From: Eggerthellaceae bacterium
GTDB taxonomy: Bacteria; Actinomycetota; Coriobacteriia; Coriobacteriales; Eggerthellaceae
Direction: 5' to 3'
Assembly: GCA_910575165.1 (NCBI GenBank)
Contig: CAJTDS010000011.1
Span: forward strand, 25,355 to 89,354
Length of the DNA: 64,000 nt
Shown: positions 31,032 through 41,567 of the stretch, piece after piece
Layout: the number at the start of each line of letters is the position of its first letter
Position numbering within the stretch: position 1 is the first letter of the stretch
Program-made: the position numbers and the translations under genes
The notes under the pieces: generated by a model
Seen by the model: the letters and a program-made list of their open reading frames with translations, nothing else
What the model was told of the DNA's origin: nothing
Databases searched by the model: none

Positions 31032-33149
31032 GTGACTACATCCATCGCATGGTTGGCTCCCATCTGCGCCGTCATTGGCATCGCAGTGGCCGCCTACCTG
31101 GCAAACTGGGTTCTCAAGCAGAACCCGGGCCCCGACAAGATGAACAACATCTCGTTGAAGATCCAGCAGGGCGCCAAGGCCTTCCTGTTCAGCGAGTACA
31201 AGCTGCTCATCATCTTCATGGTGGTGGTGGCCGTCATCATGGCGGTGGCCCTGTCGCCCATCACGGCCCTGGCCTTCGTGACCGGCGGCGTGCTGTCCGC
31301 CGCGGCCGGCTACGTGGGCATGCACGTGGCTACCCGCGCCAACACCCGCACCGCCTACGCTGCCGAGACCAGCGTGGCCGCCGCCCTGAACGTCAGCTTC
31401 AAGTCGGGCCTCACCATGGGCCTGTGCGTGGCGTCCTTCGCGCTGCTGGGCCTGTCGCTGTGGATGATCCTGCTGGTGTTCGGCGTCGACACCTTCGACC
31501 TCATGCACGAGAACATCGGCATGGTCGAGGGCTTCGCCACCGGTGCCTCCGCCGTGGCCCTGTTCGCCCGTGTGGGAGGCGGCATCTACACCAAGGCCGC
31601 CGACGTGGGCGCCGACCTGGTGGGCAAGGTTGAGGCCGGCATCCCCGAGGACGACCCCCGCAACCCCGCCACCATCGCCGACAACGTGGGCGACAACGTG
31701 GGCGACGTGGCCGGCATGGGCGCCGACCTGTTCGAGAGCTACACCGGCTCCATCCTGGCCCCCACCATCCTGGCCACCACCTTCGCGGCCCTGGGCTACT
31801 TCGGCGGCGTCGTCGATGCCGTCTGGGCCGTGGTGATTCCCGTCACCATCGCCGCCTTCGGCATCCTGACCTCCATCATCGGCTTGTTCGCCGTGCGCAC
31901 CAAGGAAGGCGCCGAGCTGCACAAGGCCCTCAACCGCGGCACCTACGTAGCCGCCGGCATCGAAATCTGCATCATCCTGGCCCTGTTCGTGGCCTGGAAC
32001 TCCATGTCCGTCGACGCTCAGCCCATCTGGCTGTTCGGCTCTGTTATCTGCGGCCTGGTAGCCGGCCTTGCCATCGGCAAGATTACCGAGTACTTCTGCT
32101 CTGACAAGTACAAGCCGGTCCACAAGATCGCCGAGGCCGCCGAGACCGGCGCCGCCACGGTGGTCATCGAGGGCATCGGCACCGGCATGCTCTCCACCAT
32201 CGCCCCCATCTGCTTGGTGGCCCTGGCCATCATCGGCGCCTACACCTTCGGCAACATGGCGTTCCCCAATGCCGTGATCGAGGAGGGCGGCATCGCCGTG
32301 GGTCTCTTCGGTGTGGGCCTGGCCGCTACCGGCATGCTCTCCAACACCGCCATCACCATCGGCGTTGACGCCTACGGCCCCGTGGCCGACAACGCCGGCG
32401 GCATCGCCGAGATGGCCGGCCTGCCCGAGGAGGTGCGCGAGCGCACCGACCAGCTCGACGCCGTGGGCAACACCACCGCCGCCATCGCCAAGGGCTTCGC
32501 CATCGCATCTGCCGGCCTGTCCGCCATCTCGCTGTTCGTGTCCTACCAGGCCACCATGCACCACGCCTTCGACAGCTTCGAGCTCACCCTCACCGACCCG
32601 CTGATCGTGGCCGGCATCTTCATCGGCGCCATGATGCCGTTCATGTTCGCCGCGCTGACCATGGGCGCCGTCTCCCGTGCGGCCCACGCCATGGTCGAAG
32701 AGGTTCGCCGCCAGTTCCGCGAGATCAAGGGCATCATGGAATACGAGGCCGAGCCCGAGTACGACAAGTGCGTGGCCATCTCCACCTCCAGCGCCCTGAA
32801 GGAGATGATGACCCCGGGCATCCTGGCTGTCGTCGTCCCCATCGTCATCGGCTGCTTCAACCCGGCCATGCTCGGCGGCTTCCTCGCCGGCGCCGTGGCC
32901 ACTGGCATGCTCATGGCCATCTTCATGTCCAACGCCGGCGGCGCTTGGGACAACGCGAAGAAGTACATCGAGCAGGGCCATTTCGGCGGCAAGGGATCCG
33001 ATGCCCACAAGGCCGCCGTCGTGGGCGACACCGTGGGCGACCCCTTCAAGGACACCTCCGGCCCGTCCATGAACATCCTTATCAACCTGATGACCATCGT
33101 GGCCCTCACGTTCAGCCCGCTGTTCATCACCGTGCAGACGCTGCTCTAG
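31032..33149 (+). CDS. hppA: Membrane-bound, K+-dependent ion-pumping pyrophosphatase
   Basis: Integral membrane enzyme coupling PPi hydrolysis to H+ or Na+ export. About 705 residues with some 16 hydrophobic helices. The PPi-site motifs are [58 protein letters not shown], and C-terminal [15 protein letters not shown]. The sequence [10 protein letters not shown] has Ala where K+-independent enzymes have Lys, so K+ dependence is inferred. GTG 31032 is chosen for GGAGG five bases upstream; ATG 31020 would add four residues but lacks good spacing. It fits a metabolism with PPi from PpdK and biosynthesis. Pumped ion not decided. Confidence 0.95.
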   Translation: MTTSIAWLAPICAVIGIAVAAYLANWVLKQNPGPDKMNNISLKIQQGAKAFLFSEYKLLIIFMVVVAVIMAVALSPITALAFVTGGVLSAAAGYVGMHVATRANTRTAYAAETSVAAALNVSFKSGLTMGLCVASFALLGLSLWMILLVFGVDTFDLMHENIGMVEGFATGASAVALFARVGGGIYTKAADVGADLVGKVEAGIPEDDPRNPATIADNVGDNVGDVAGMGADLFESYTGSILAPTILATTFAALGYFGGVVDAVWAVVIPVTIAAFGILTSIIGLFAVRTKEGAELHKALNRGTYVAAGIEICIILALFVAWNSMSVDAQPIWLFGSVICGLVAGLAIGKITEYFCSDKYKPVHKIAEAAETGAATVVIEGIGTGMLSTIAPICLVALAIIGAYTFGNMAFPNAVIEEGGIAVGLFGVGLAATGMLSNTAITIGVDAYGPVADNAGGIAEMAGLPEEVRERTDQLDAVGNTTAAIAKGFAIASAGLSAISLFVSYQATMHHAFDSFELTLTDPLIVAGIFIGAMMPFMFAALTMGAVSRAAHAMVEEVRRQFREIKGIMEYEAEPEYDKCVAISTSSALKEMMTPGILAVVVPIVIGCFNPAMLGGFLAGAVATGMLMAIFMSNAGGAWDNAKKYIEQGHFGGKGSDAHKAAVVGDTVGDPFKDTSGPSMNILINLMTIVALTFSPLFITVQTLL

Positions 33150-33172
33150 CACCGTAGTCGCTCGCACAGCCG

Positions 33173-33211
33173 GCAGGGCGTCCCTCGTAAGGGGCGCCCT
33201 GCTTTCGTTTT
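33173..33211 (+). terminator. Terminator after hppA
   Basis: GCAGGGCGTCCC (33173-33184) pairs with GGGGCGCCCTGC (33191-33202; one G-U), followed by TTTCGTTTT. Confidence 0.85.
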
Positions 33212-33332
33212 CGCATGTTTAGCGAAACGGTGAAACCTTGGTCCGCACCGCAGGGGGGCAGCCAGGCGAAAACTATACTGAAAAGCTCATCTACGGCAAC
33301 GGGCAAAAGGAAGGGAAGGCGAAGGCGGCAGC

Positions 33333-35945
33333 ATGGGTAACGTCCTGCGCATCCTCAAGCGCGACGGGCTTCGGCTGCTCAAGACCCCGCAGGCGATCGT
33401 CGTCTGCCTGGCGCTGCTGGTACTTCCCTCGGTCTACACCTGGTACAACGTCCTGGGCTTTTGGGATCCTTACAACAACACCGCCGGCGTGCGGGTCTGC
33501 ATCGCCAACGAGGACGAAGGCGGATCCTCCGACATCACCGGCCAGCTCGACCTGGGCGAGCAGATCGTCGAGCAGCTTCGGGAGAACCATCAGCTGGACT
33601 GGTACTTCACCGACGAGCAGGATGCCATGGCCCAGGTGGAAAGCGGCCAAGCTTACGCCGCCATCGTGATCCCGCCCACCTTCACATCCGACCTGCTCAC
33701 GCTTGTCACCGGTGATTTCACCCAGCCGAAGCTTCAGTACTACGTCAACGAGAAGGCCGGGCCGGTGGCGCCGAAGATAACCGACACCGGCGTGAACACC
33801 TTGGACGAAACCATCAACTCGGCCTTCGTGTCCACGGTCACCGGCGTCATAGCTACGGCCATAGACGACGCCTCCACCGAAGCGCAGCAGCATATGGACG
33901 ACTCCAAGACCGGCGCGCTCGCCCGCATCGTCGACGCGTCGGACAAGCTTGCAGCCCTTCGCGAAAGCCTCTCGTCGATGATGGGCAAAACCGACGAGGC
34001 GGCTGTGGCCGCCGAGCAGTCGCGCGGCTCCCTCGAAGGAGCGCGCTCCGACATCGACGACGCCTCCAGCGCGCTTCAGACCCTGTCTTCCATCGTCTAC
34101 GAGCTCAACGACGGCGCCGGCAAGCTCGTCCCCGCCATAGCCAACGCCTCCACCCAGGCGCTCGGGCAGCTCAGCGGCCTCTCTACTGACCTCGGCGAGG
34201 CCTCGGTCAAGCTCGAGGAGCTCCTGGCCCAGGCGGGCGGCCAGATAGAGTCGGGAATAGAGGAGGGCAAGGGCGTGTCGGAGACGCTCTCGCGGTCTTT
34301 GGGCGAGCTGGCATCCTTGGTCGACGAGCTTCCCGAGGGGGACGTCAAGCAGCTGCTCTCCGAGGTGGTAGCCGCCGAAACCGGGCGTATCCAGGACATC
34401 GATGCCGCCTTGGATTCCCTCGCATCCTCCCATGAGAGCGTCGAAGCGCGCCTGGAGACGCTCGAGGGCGCCACGGACGAGATGGGCAGTGCAGCCGGCA
34501 CGGTCATCGATGCGGTGCAGGCGGCGGCCTCGCAGCTCAACGGGAGCGATTTCCCAGCGCTCAGCTCGAACCTCTCCCAGCTCTCCGCGCTTGCCGCCGA
34601 TCTCGGCGGCGCCGTCGCGTCGGCCTCGGGCCTCGTCGACAGCACCGACTCGCTGCTCGGCCAGATACAGACGGCCCTCGGCAGCGCCCACACTTCCCTC
34701 GCTCAGACCGACGAGCTGCTGGAGGGGCTTCAGGGGGAGCTCGACGCCATCAGGACCGACGTCGAGGCGCTGCGAACGTCCAGCGCGCTTAAGGATATCC
34801 TGGGTGAGGACAGCCTGAACGCCACCGTGATATCGGACTTCATGGGGGCGCCCACGCGCCTTCAGACCGAGCAGCTCTATCCGCTGAACGCCTACGGATC
34901 GGCCATGGCGCCCCTGTTCATGAACCTCACGTTCTGGATCGGCGCCTTCATGCTGGTGGTGGTCATGCGCCAGGAGGTCGACTCGGAAGGCATTCGCAAC
35001 CTCAAGCTGTACCAGCGCTACCTGGGCCGATTCCTCTTCATGGCCGTCATGGTTGTGCTGCAGGCCGTCATCTGCTGCGCGGGCCTGCTGCTCATCGGCG
35101 TGCAGCCCGTCTCCGCCCCAGCGCTTTTCCTCGCCGCCATCTGCGCATCCCTGGCCTACCTGTCCATCATCTTCTCGCTGTCGCTGACGCTGCAGCATAT
35201 CGGCAAGGGCATCTGCATCCTTTTGGTGTTCGCCCAGATACCGGGCGCCACCGGGCTTTATCCGGTCGAGATGACGTCCAGCTTCTTTCAGGCGGTCTAC
35301 CCGCTCATGCCCTTCACCTACGGCATCAACGCGCTGCGGGAGGCCATCTGCGGCTTCTACGGCAACCAGTTCTGGGAGATGCTAGGGGTGCTGGGGGCGT
35401 TCTTCGCGCTGTTTCTGGCGCTGGGCCTCATCTTCCGACCAAAGCTTGCCAACGTGAACCTCATGGTGGCGCGGCAGGTGGGCGAGGGGGGCATCTTCAA
35501 CGGGGAAGACGTGGAAGCGCCCCTGCGCCCCTACAAGTTCTCCCACATCATCCGCGCGCTCTCCGATCGCCAGGAGTACAACCGCGAGCTCACCGTGCGC
35601 TACACCCGGTTTTTACGCTGGTACCCCCGCATCATCCGCATCACCGCCGCGGCCAGCATCGCCATGCCCGTCGCGCTTTTCCTGCTGTTCGCCCTCACGC
35701 CGGCGGAGAAGGTGACGTTGCTCACCATATGGCTCGTCTGGATCGCCGTCGCCTTCGTGCTGCTTTTGGTTGTGGAGAGCCTGAAAGACGGCTTCGAGCG
35801 GCAGATGAGGCTCGACCATATGAGCGACGAGAAGCTGCGGGGGCTCTACCGAAACGCCTCCGACGACCCGAACCCGTCAGCCGAAGCCGATGGCTCCGTC
35901 GCATCCGACCCGTCCGTACGCGGAGAGGAGGGCATCCGTGGGTAA
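33333..35945 (+). CDS. YhgE/Pip-family membrane protein (first of pair)
   Basis: The 870-residue protein has the YhgE/Pip layout: an N-terminal helix (about 20-40) ending in PSVYTWYNVLGFWDPYNNT, a long extracytoplasmic domain with ABC2-like beta/alpha start (RVCIANEDEGG) and extended Ser/Ala/Leu heptads (about 180-480, coiled-coil-like), then an ABC-2-type transporter block of about six helices (from 520), and an extra C-terminal part with two more hydrophobic stretches near residues 770-815. Family members include phage receptors (Pip) and putative exporters. No ATPase is adjacent. ATG 33333 with GGGAAGG/GAAGG upstream; possible -10 TATACT at 33274-33279. Substrate unknown. Confidence 0.85.
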   Translation: MGNVLRILKRDGLRLLKTPQAIVVCLALLVLPSVYTWYNVLGFWDPYNNTAGVRVCIANEDEGGSSDITGQLDLGEQIVEQLRENHQLDWYFTDEQDAMAQVESGQAYAAIVIPPTFTSDLLTLVTGDFTQPKLQYYVNEKAGPVAPKITDTGVNTLDETINSAFVSTVTGVIATAIDDASTEAQQHMDDSKTGALARIVDASDKLAALRESLSSMMGKTDEAAVAAEQSRGSLEGARSDIDDASSALQTLSSIVYELNDGAGKLVPAIANASTQALGQLSGLSTDLGEASVKLEELLAQAGGQIESGIEEGKGVSETLSRSLGELASLVDELPEGDVKQLLSEVVAAETGRIQDIDAALDSLASSHESVEARLETLEGATDEMGSAAGTVIDAVQAAASQLNGSDFPALSSNLSQLSALAADLGGAVASASGLVDSTDSLLGQIQTALGSAHTSLAQTDELLEGLQGELDAIRTDVEALRTSSALKDILGEDSLNATVISDFMGAPTRLQTEQLYPLNAYGSAMAPLFMNLTFWIGAFMLVVVMRQEVDSEGIRNLKLYQRYLGRFLFMAVMVVLQAVICCAGLLLIGVQPVSAPALFLAAICASLAYLSIIFSLSLTLQHIGKGICILLVFAQIPGATGLYPVEMTSSFFQAVYPLMPFTYGINALREAICGFYGNQFWEMLGVLGAFFALFLALGLIFRPKLANVNLMVARQVGEGGIFNGEDVEAPLRPYKFSHIIRALSDRQEYNRELTVRYTRFLRWYPRIIRITAAASIAMPVALFLLFALTPAEKVTLLTIWLVWIAVAFVLLLVVESLKDGFERQMRLDHMSDEKLRGLYRNASDDPNPSAEADGSVASDPSVRGEEGIRG

Positions 35946-38181
35946 CATCGCCAAGCTGTGCGCCGACGACGTGCGAAGGCTCTTCTCCAACACCGTCTGC
36001 GTCATCATCACCATGGGCCTTGTCGTGCTCCCGTCGATCTTCGCCTGGTACAACGTCATAGCCTGCTGGAACGTCTTCGACAACACCGGCAACCTCAAAG
36101 TGGCCGTCGCCAACAGCGACGAAGGCTACGAGAGCGACCTCATCCCCATACCCGTCAACGTAGGCGACCAGGTGGTGTCAGCCCTTCGGGCCAACGACCA
36201 GATCCACTGGGTCATCACCGACGAGGAGGATGCCGTCGACGGCGCGCGCTCGGGCCGCTACTACGCCGCCGTGGTCATCCCCGCCCAGTTCAGCCGCGAT
36301 ATGCTCACGTTCTACCGAAGCGACGCGGAGCACGCCAGCATCATCTACTACAGCAACGAGAAGAAAAGCGCCATAGCCCCCAAGATCACCGACAGCGGCG
36401 CCGATGCGGTGTCGCACCAGGTGAACCAGGTGTTCGCCGAGACCTTGGCCGAAGTGGCCATGGGGCTTGCCAACGGGCTTTCCGACTATGCGGCCGAAAG
36501 CGACGCCTCGGGCACCATCGCTGCGCTTGCCGCCCATGCGGGCACCCTCGCCGACGACGTGGACCGCATGGCCGACGTGCTGGTGCTCTACGGGCAGCTG
36601 ACCGAATCGGTGAACGGGCTCGTCAGCGGATCCGCCAACCTGCTGCAAAGCGCCACGGACAAGCTCTCGGAACTGAGGGAGGTGGCCTCCGGAGCGCCGG
36701 GGCAGGCCGAAAGCCTCTCGGGTTCCCTGCAGGGTTTGTCGGATACCCTCGGCGGCGCCGTGGGAAGCGCATCCGGCGCCTTCGGAGGGCTCGATCCGAC
36801 CATCGACAAGCTCTTCGACGAGGGCGAGGCGGCCGTATCGGACGCAAGCGAAGCCCTACGCGACCAAAGCAGTGCGCTGGCAAACCGAAGCGATGCGGTG
36901 GGGGAGGGCATCGAGCGGACGCAAGGCGTCAGAGACGAATTGAAGCGGCGTCTTGACGAGCTTGCATCCGAGCAGCCCGACAACCCCTTGGCGGGGCCGG
37001 GACAGCGGGCGCTGGCCGCCCTCGACTCCTACCTGGCGGCTTTGCGCTCCGCCCAGCAGCACCTCGACTCCGCCTCCGAGGCCCTGGCCCGCGCCGCCGA
37101 CAAGGTAGACTCCGGCAGCACCGACCTCTCGACCGAGCGCGAGCAGGCCAAAGAGGAGCTCTCGGCTACGAAGGCAGCGTTCGGCGACGCACGCTCCACC
37201 TACGACAACGTTATCGCGCCGCAGATCCAGAGCCTTCAGGAAACAGCGCAGCGGCTCTCGTCGTCCCTGAGCGCGGGACTCGACGACCTGGGAGCAGCCT
37301 CCGCCACGTTGACCGAGGCTGCGGGGGGCGCGCAATCGTCCCTGGGCCAGGCAACGTCCTCCCTGAGCGAGACCGTCGATTCGCTGCGCGACGCGGCGCA
37401 GACGCTGCGATCAACCGCCCAGGACATCACCGACGCCTTGGCTTCGGGCGATTCAGACCGCCTGCGCGAGATCTTGCAGGGCGACACGCAAGCGCTTGCC
37501 AACGCGCTCTCCTCGCCGGTGGGCGTCGAGCGCGTACCGGTGTTTCCTGCTGACAACTTCGGGTCGGCCATGGCGCCGCTCTACACTACGCTCGCGCTGT
37601 TCATCGGAGCGCTGATCATCATGGTGGTCGTTCGGCCCCAGCCTAGCTCCCAGCAAGTAGCCCAGCTGCGCAACCCCAAGCCGCGGCAGCTCTTCCTCGG
37701 CCACTTCGGCGTATGCGCCCTTCTGTCCCTGGCCCAATCCACCCTCATGGGTCTGGGGAACATGTTCTTCCTCCAGGTGCAGGTAACGCATCCCTGGCTT
37801 TTCATGGTGTGCTTCTGGGCAGCCGGGCTGGTCTTCACCTTCATCATATACTCGCTGGTGTTCTCGTTCGCCAACCTGGGCAAGGCCATCGCGGTGCTGC
37901 TGCTCATCGTGCAGGTCACCGGCTGCGGCGGCTCGTTCCCTCTGCAGATCCTGCCCGATTTCGTCCAGGCGATCTCGCCTTGGCTTCCCGCAACCCACGT
38001 GGTCGACGCCATGCGCGCCGCCATGTTCGGCGCTTACGGCAACGATTTCTGGATCCAGATAGGCAAGCTGGCGCTGTTCGTCGTGCCCTTCGCCGTGCTG
38101 GGCCTGCTGCTGCGCAAACCTACCGAGAAGTTCATGCGCTGGTACGTGCACAAGGTGGAAAGCTCGAAGCTCATATGCTAG
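35938..38181 (+). CDS. YhgE/Pip-family membrane protein (second of pair)
   Basis: A 747-residue paralogue of the gene before it, overlapping it by 8 nt. GTG 35938 follows GGAGAGGAGGG. It shares the start FAWYNVIACWNVFDNTGN, KVAVANSDEGYES, the segment IIYYSNEKKSAIAPKITDSGADAV (compare LQYYVNEKAGPVAPKITDTGVNTL in the first), a long heptad-rich region with Ser/Leu/Asp repeats, and C-terminal ABC-2-like helices. Tandem overlapping arrangement suggests a heteromeric membrane complex. It lacks the first protein's C-terminal extension. Confidence 0.85.
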   Translation: MGNIAKLCADDVRRLFSNTVCVIITMGLVVLPSIFAWYNVIACWNVFDNTGNLKVAVANSDEGYESDLIPIPVNVGDQVVSALRANDQIHWVITDEEDAVDGARSGRYYAAVVIPAQFSRDMLTFYRSDAEHASIIYYSNEKKSAIAPKITDSGADAVSHQVNQVFAETLAEVAMGLANGLSDYAAESDASGTIAALAAHAGTLADDVDRMADVLVLYGQLTESVNGLVSGSANLLQSATDKLSELREVASGAPGQAESLSGSLQGLSDTLGGAVGSASGAFGGLDPTIDKLFDEGEAAVSDASEALRDQSSALANRSDAVGEGIERTQGVRDELKRRLDELASEQPDNPLAGPGQRALAALDSYLAALRSAQQHLDSASEALARAADKVDSGSTDLSTEREQAKEELSATKAAFGDARSTYDNVIAPQIQSLQETAQRLSSSLSAGLDDLGAASATLTEAAGGAQSSLGQATSSLSETVDSLRDAAQTLRSTAQDITDALASGDSDRLREILQGDTQALANALSSPVGVERVPVFPADNFGSAMAPLYTTLALFIGALIIMVVVRPQPSSQQVAQLRNPKPRQLFLGHFGVCALLSLAQSTLMGLGNMFFLQVQVTHPWLFMVCFWAAGLVFTFIIYSLVFSFANLGKAIAVLLLIVQVTGCGGSFPLQILPDFVQAISPWLPATHVVDAMRAAMFGAYGNDFWIQIGKLALFVVPFAVLGLLLRKPTEKFMRWYVHKVESSKLIC

Positions 38182-38192
38182 GGACTCGCTGC

Positions 38193-38244
38193 AAAGGCGC
38201 CCGGTGCCCCTCGCAACCGCAGGGCACCGGGCGCCTTCTCGTTT
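38193..38244. terminator. Terminator between the YhgE pair and the convergent aminotransferase
   Basis: GGCGCCCGGTGCCC (38196-38209) pairs perfectly with GGGCACCGGGCGCC (38222-38235). AAA lies on the left and TTCTCGTTT on the right, so it may act in both directions. Confidence 0.82.
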
Positions 38245-38320
38245 CAAAGCCTGGAAAGGCCTGCCGTGCAAAGGGCGGCTGCCAGCTAAGCAGCCTTCCG
38301 CCTACGCCCGCCGCAAGCCC

Positions 38321-39799
38321 CTACTGGCGGTAGTGGGCCAGGAAGGCTTCGAGCTTTCGCACCGCAACGGAGAGGTCCTCGATGCGGGGCAGGTAGACCA
38401 CGCGGAAGTGGTCGGGCTTGGCCCAGTTGAACCCGCGGCCCGGCACCACCAAGATCTTCGTTTCGTGCAGCAGGTCGAAGGCGAACCGCTCGTCGTCGGT
38501 GATGTTGAAGCGCCGCACGTCTAGCTTCGGGAAGATGTAGAAGGCGGCGCTGGGCTTGACCGCGGAGACGCCCGGGATGGCGTTCAGGGCCTCGTAGACG
38601 AAGTTGCGCTGGTCGTAGATGCGCCCGCCGGGCACGATGTAGTCGTTGACCGACTGATGGCCCCACAACGACGTCTGCACGATGGACTGTCCGGGGACGT
38701 TGGAGCACATGCGCATGTTGCACAGCATGTTCAGCCCCAGTATGTAGTCGCGGGCGCGGGCCTTGTTGCCCGAAAGCACCATCCAGCCCACGCGGTAGCC
38801 GGCCACCATGTGCGACTTGGACAGGCCGCTGAAGGTGACGCAGAACAGGTCGGGGGCCATGCTGGCGATGGAGATGTGCTCGCAGCCGTCCATGCACAGC
38901 CTGTCGTAGATCTCGTCCGAGAATACGGCCAGGTCGAACTCGCGGGCGATGTCGACCAGCTGCTGGAGCACCTCGCGCGGGTACACGGCGCCCGTGGGGT
39001 TGTTCGGGTTGATGATGACGAGGGCCTTGGTGCGCCGGGTGATCTTGGAGCGGATGTCGTCCATGTCCGGATACCAGCCGGCCTCCTCGTCGCAGACGTA
39101 GTGAACGGGGGTGCCGCCGGCCAGGGTCACGCAGGCGGTCCACAGCGGGTAGTCGGGGCTGGGCACCAGCACCTCGTCGCCGCTGTCGAGCAGGGCCGAC
39201 ATGCACAAATTGATGAGCTCGCTCACGCCGTTGCCGGTGTAGACGTCGTCGATGGTCACCGAGGGGATGCCCTTGATCTGGGAGTACTGCATGATGGCCT
39301 TGCGGGCGGAGAAGAGCCCCTTCGAAGACGAGTAGCCCTCGCAGTCCACCAGCTGGTCGGCCATGTCGAACACCACTTCGTCAGGGGCACGGAAGCCGAA
39401 GGGGGCGGGGTTGCCGATGTTGAGCTTGAGTATGCTCGCGCCGGCCCGCTCCATGCGCTCGGCCTCCTCGACCACCGGCCCGCGCACGTCGTAGAGCACG
39501 TTGTCGAGCTTCCGCGATTTCTTGATCTGGCCCATACCAGCCGTCCTTTCCTGACCTTGCCCCTCGTCCCTGCCGCCCTCGCAGGCCGCCGCTAGCACGT
39601 CGGCCTCCACGCCCAGCACCTGGGCGAGCACCTCCATCGCATCGCGGCGGGGGAGCACCTTGCCTGAAACGTACTGGCTGATCTGGCTCTTGCCCAGGGA
39701 ATGGCCCATTTCGGCCGCCTGCTGGATGAGCCCCGCCTGGGTAAGCCCACGTGCCTCCATGAGCTGACGCAGCGTATCGGATAATCCCGTCGATTCCAT
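38321..39799 (-). CDS. XRE-type HTH fused to alanine-type PLP aminotransferase
   Basis: A 492-residue fusion. Residues 8-68 form an XRE-type helix-turn-helix (LRQLMEARGLTQAGLIQQA...GKSQISQYVSGKVLPRRDAMEVLAQVLGV). A Gly/Gln/Glu linker (73-92) leads to a class I aminotransferase (94-492) close to AlaA: YSSSKGLFSARKAI, SPDYPLW, NPNNPTGAVY, FSDEIYDR, FSGLSKSH with the PLP Lys328, and AGYRVGW. The catalytic residues look intact, so it may be enzyme and regulator at once. It resembles MocR proteins in concept but uses XRE instead of GntR-type wHTH. ATG 39799 has GAGGT upstream. Internal ATG at residue 89 could give an enzyme-only form. Three matching operator half-sites lie in its promoter. Confidence 0.9.
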   Translation of the reverse strand: MESTGLSDTLRQLMEARGLTQAGLIQQAAEMGHSLGKSQISQYVSGKVLPRRDAMEVLAQVLGVEADVLAAACEGGRDEGQGQERTAGMGQIKKSRKLDNVLYDVRGPVVEEAERMERAGASILKLNIGNPAPFGFRAPDEVVFDMADQLVDCEGYSSSKGLFSARKAIMQYSQIKGIPSVTIDDVYTGNGVSELINLCMSALLDSGDEVLVPSPDYPLWTACVTLAGGTPVHYVCDEEAGWYPDMDDIRSKITRRTKALVIINPNNPTGAVYPREVLQQLVDIAREFDLAVFSDEIYDRLCMDGCEHISIASMAPDLFCVTFSGLSKSHMVAGYRVGWMVLSGNKARARDYILGLNMLCNMRMCSNVPGQSIVQTSLWGHQSVNDYIVPGGRIYDQRNFVYEALNAIPGVSAVKPSAAFYIFPKLDVRRFNITDDERFAFDLLHETKILVVPGRGFNWAKPDHFRVVYLPRIEDLSVAVRKLEAFLAHYRQ

Positions 39800-39818
39800 G
39801 GCTACCTCGTTTTCGAAT

Positions 39819-39882
39819 GGTTCAATTTTGCCGAGTATGACACAAATTGAACCTCTTTTGAACTCGATACATAAATTGAACC
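39819..39882 (-). promoter_or_regulatory. Promoter with three AAATTGAACC operator half-sites
   Basis: On plus, GGTTCAATTT (39819-39828) and AAATTGAACC (39844-39853) form a perfect 10-bp inverted repeat, and a third AAATTGAACC lies at 39873-39882. They bracket a minus-strand promoter: -35 TTCAAA (39857-39862) and -10 CATACT (39834-39839) with 17-bp spacing. This geometry suits autorepression by the XRE-aminotransferase product, and perhaps control of the divergent gdhA. Confidence 0.62.
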
Positions 39883-40027
39883 ATCCGTAACCTGCAAAGC
39901 TGGACGACGGCAGGGCGTCTGTGCTCTTTGTTTCGAACCTTTTAAATCACCGTTTCCGCCGCAGGCGAATGCACGAGCCGTCCTATACTGTCAAATTGCA
40001 GATACATGCGCGTTTATGCGTTTGTAG

Positions 40028-41386
<1,359 letters not shown>

Positions 41387-41415
41387 CAGCAACCTGCGCA
41401 CACGCTCGCTACCGA

Positions 41416-41462
41416 GGCGCCCCCGGCACCGCAGAAAAGGTGCCGGGGGCGCCTGCTTTCGT
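41416..41462 (+). terminator. Terminator after gdhA
   Basis: GGCGCCCCCGGCACC (41416-41430) pairs perfectly with GGTGCCGGGGGCGCC (41439-41453) around GCAGAAAA, followed by TGCTTTCGT. Confidence 0.82.
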
Positions 41463-41484
41463 CCTTGGTGGGTTTTTCAGGCAT

Positions 41485-41514
41485 TTGGCCTTCGGGCTGC
41501 AGGGTTGCTATATC
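41485..41514 (+). promoter_or_regulatory. Candidate promoter of serA
   Basis: TTGGCC (41485-41490) and TATATC (41509-41514) are separated by 18 bp, upstream of serA by about 50 nt. Confidence 0.4.
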
Positions 41515-41567
41515 ATGAACCCCACCTATGACAGCGGAAGCGCACGACGAGGGAGGCTGTTCACGTT

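Noticed and set aside
30918..33167. A 749-codon minus-strand open frame opposite hppA
   Set aside because: The translation is Gly/Asp/His-rich with no family motif. The plus strand encodes a typical membrane pyrophosphatase.
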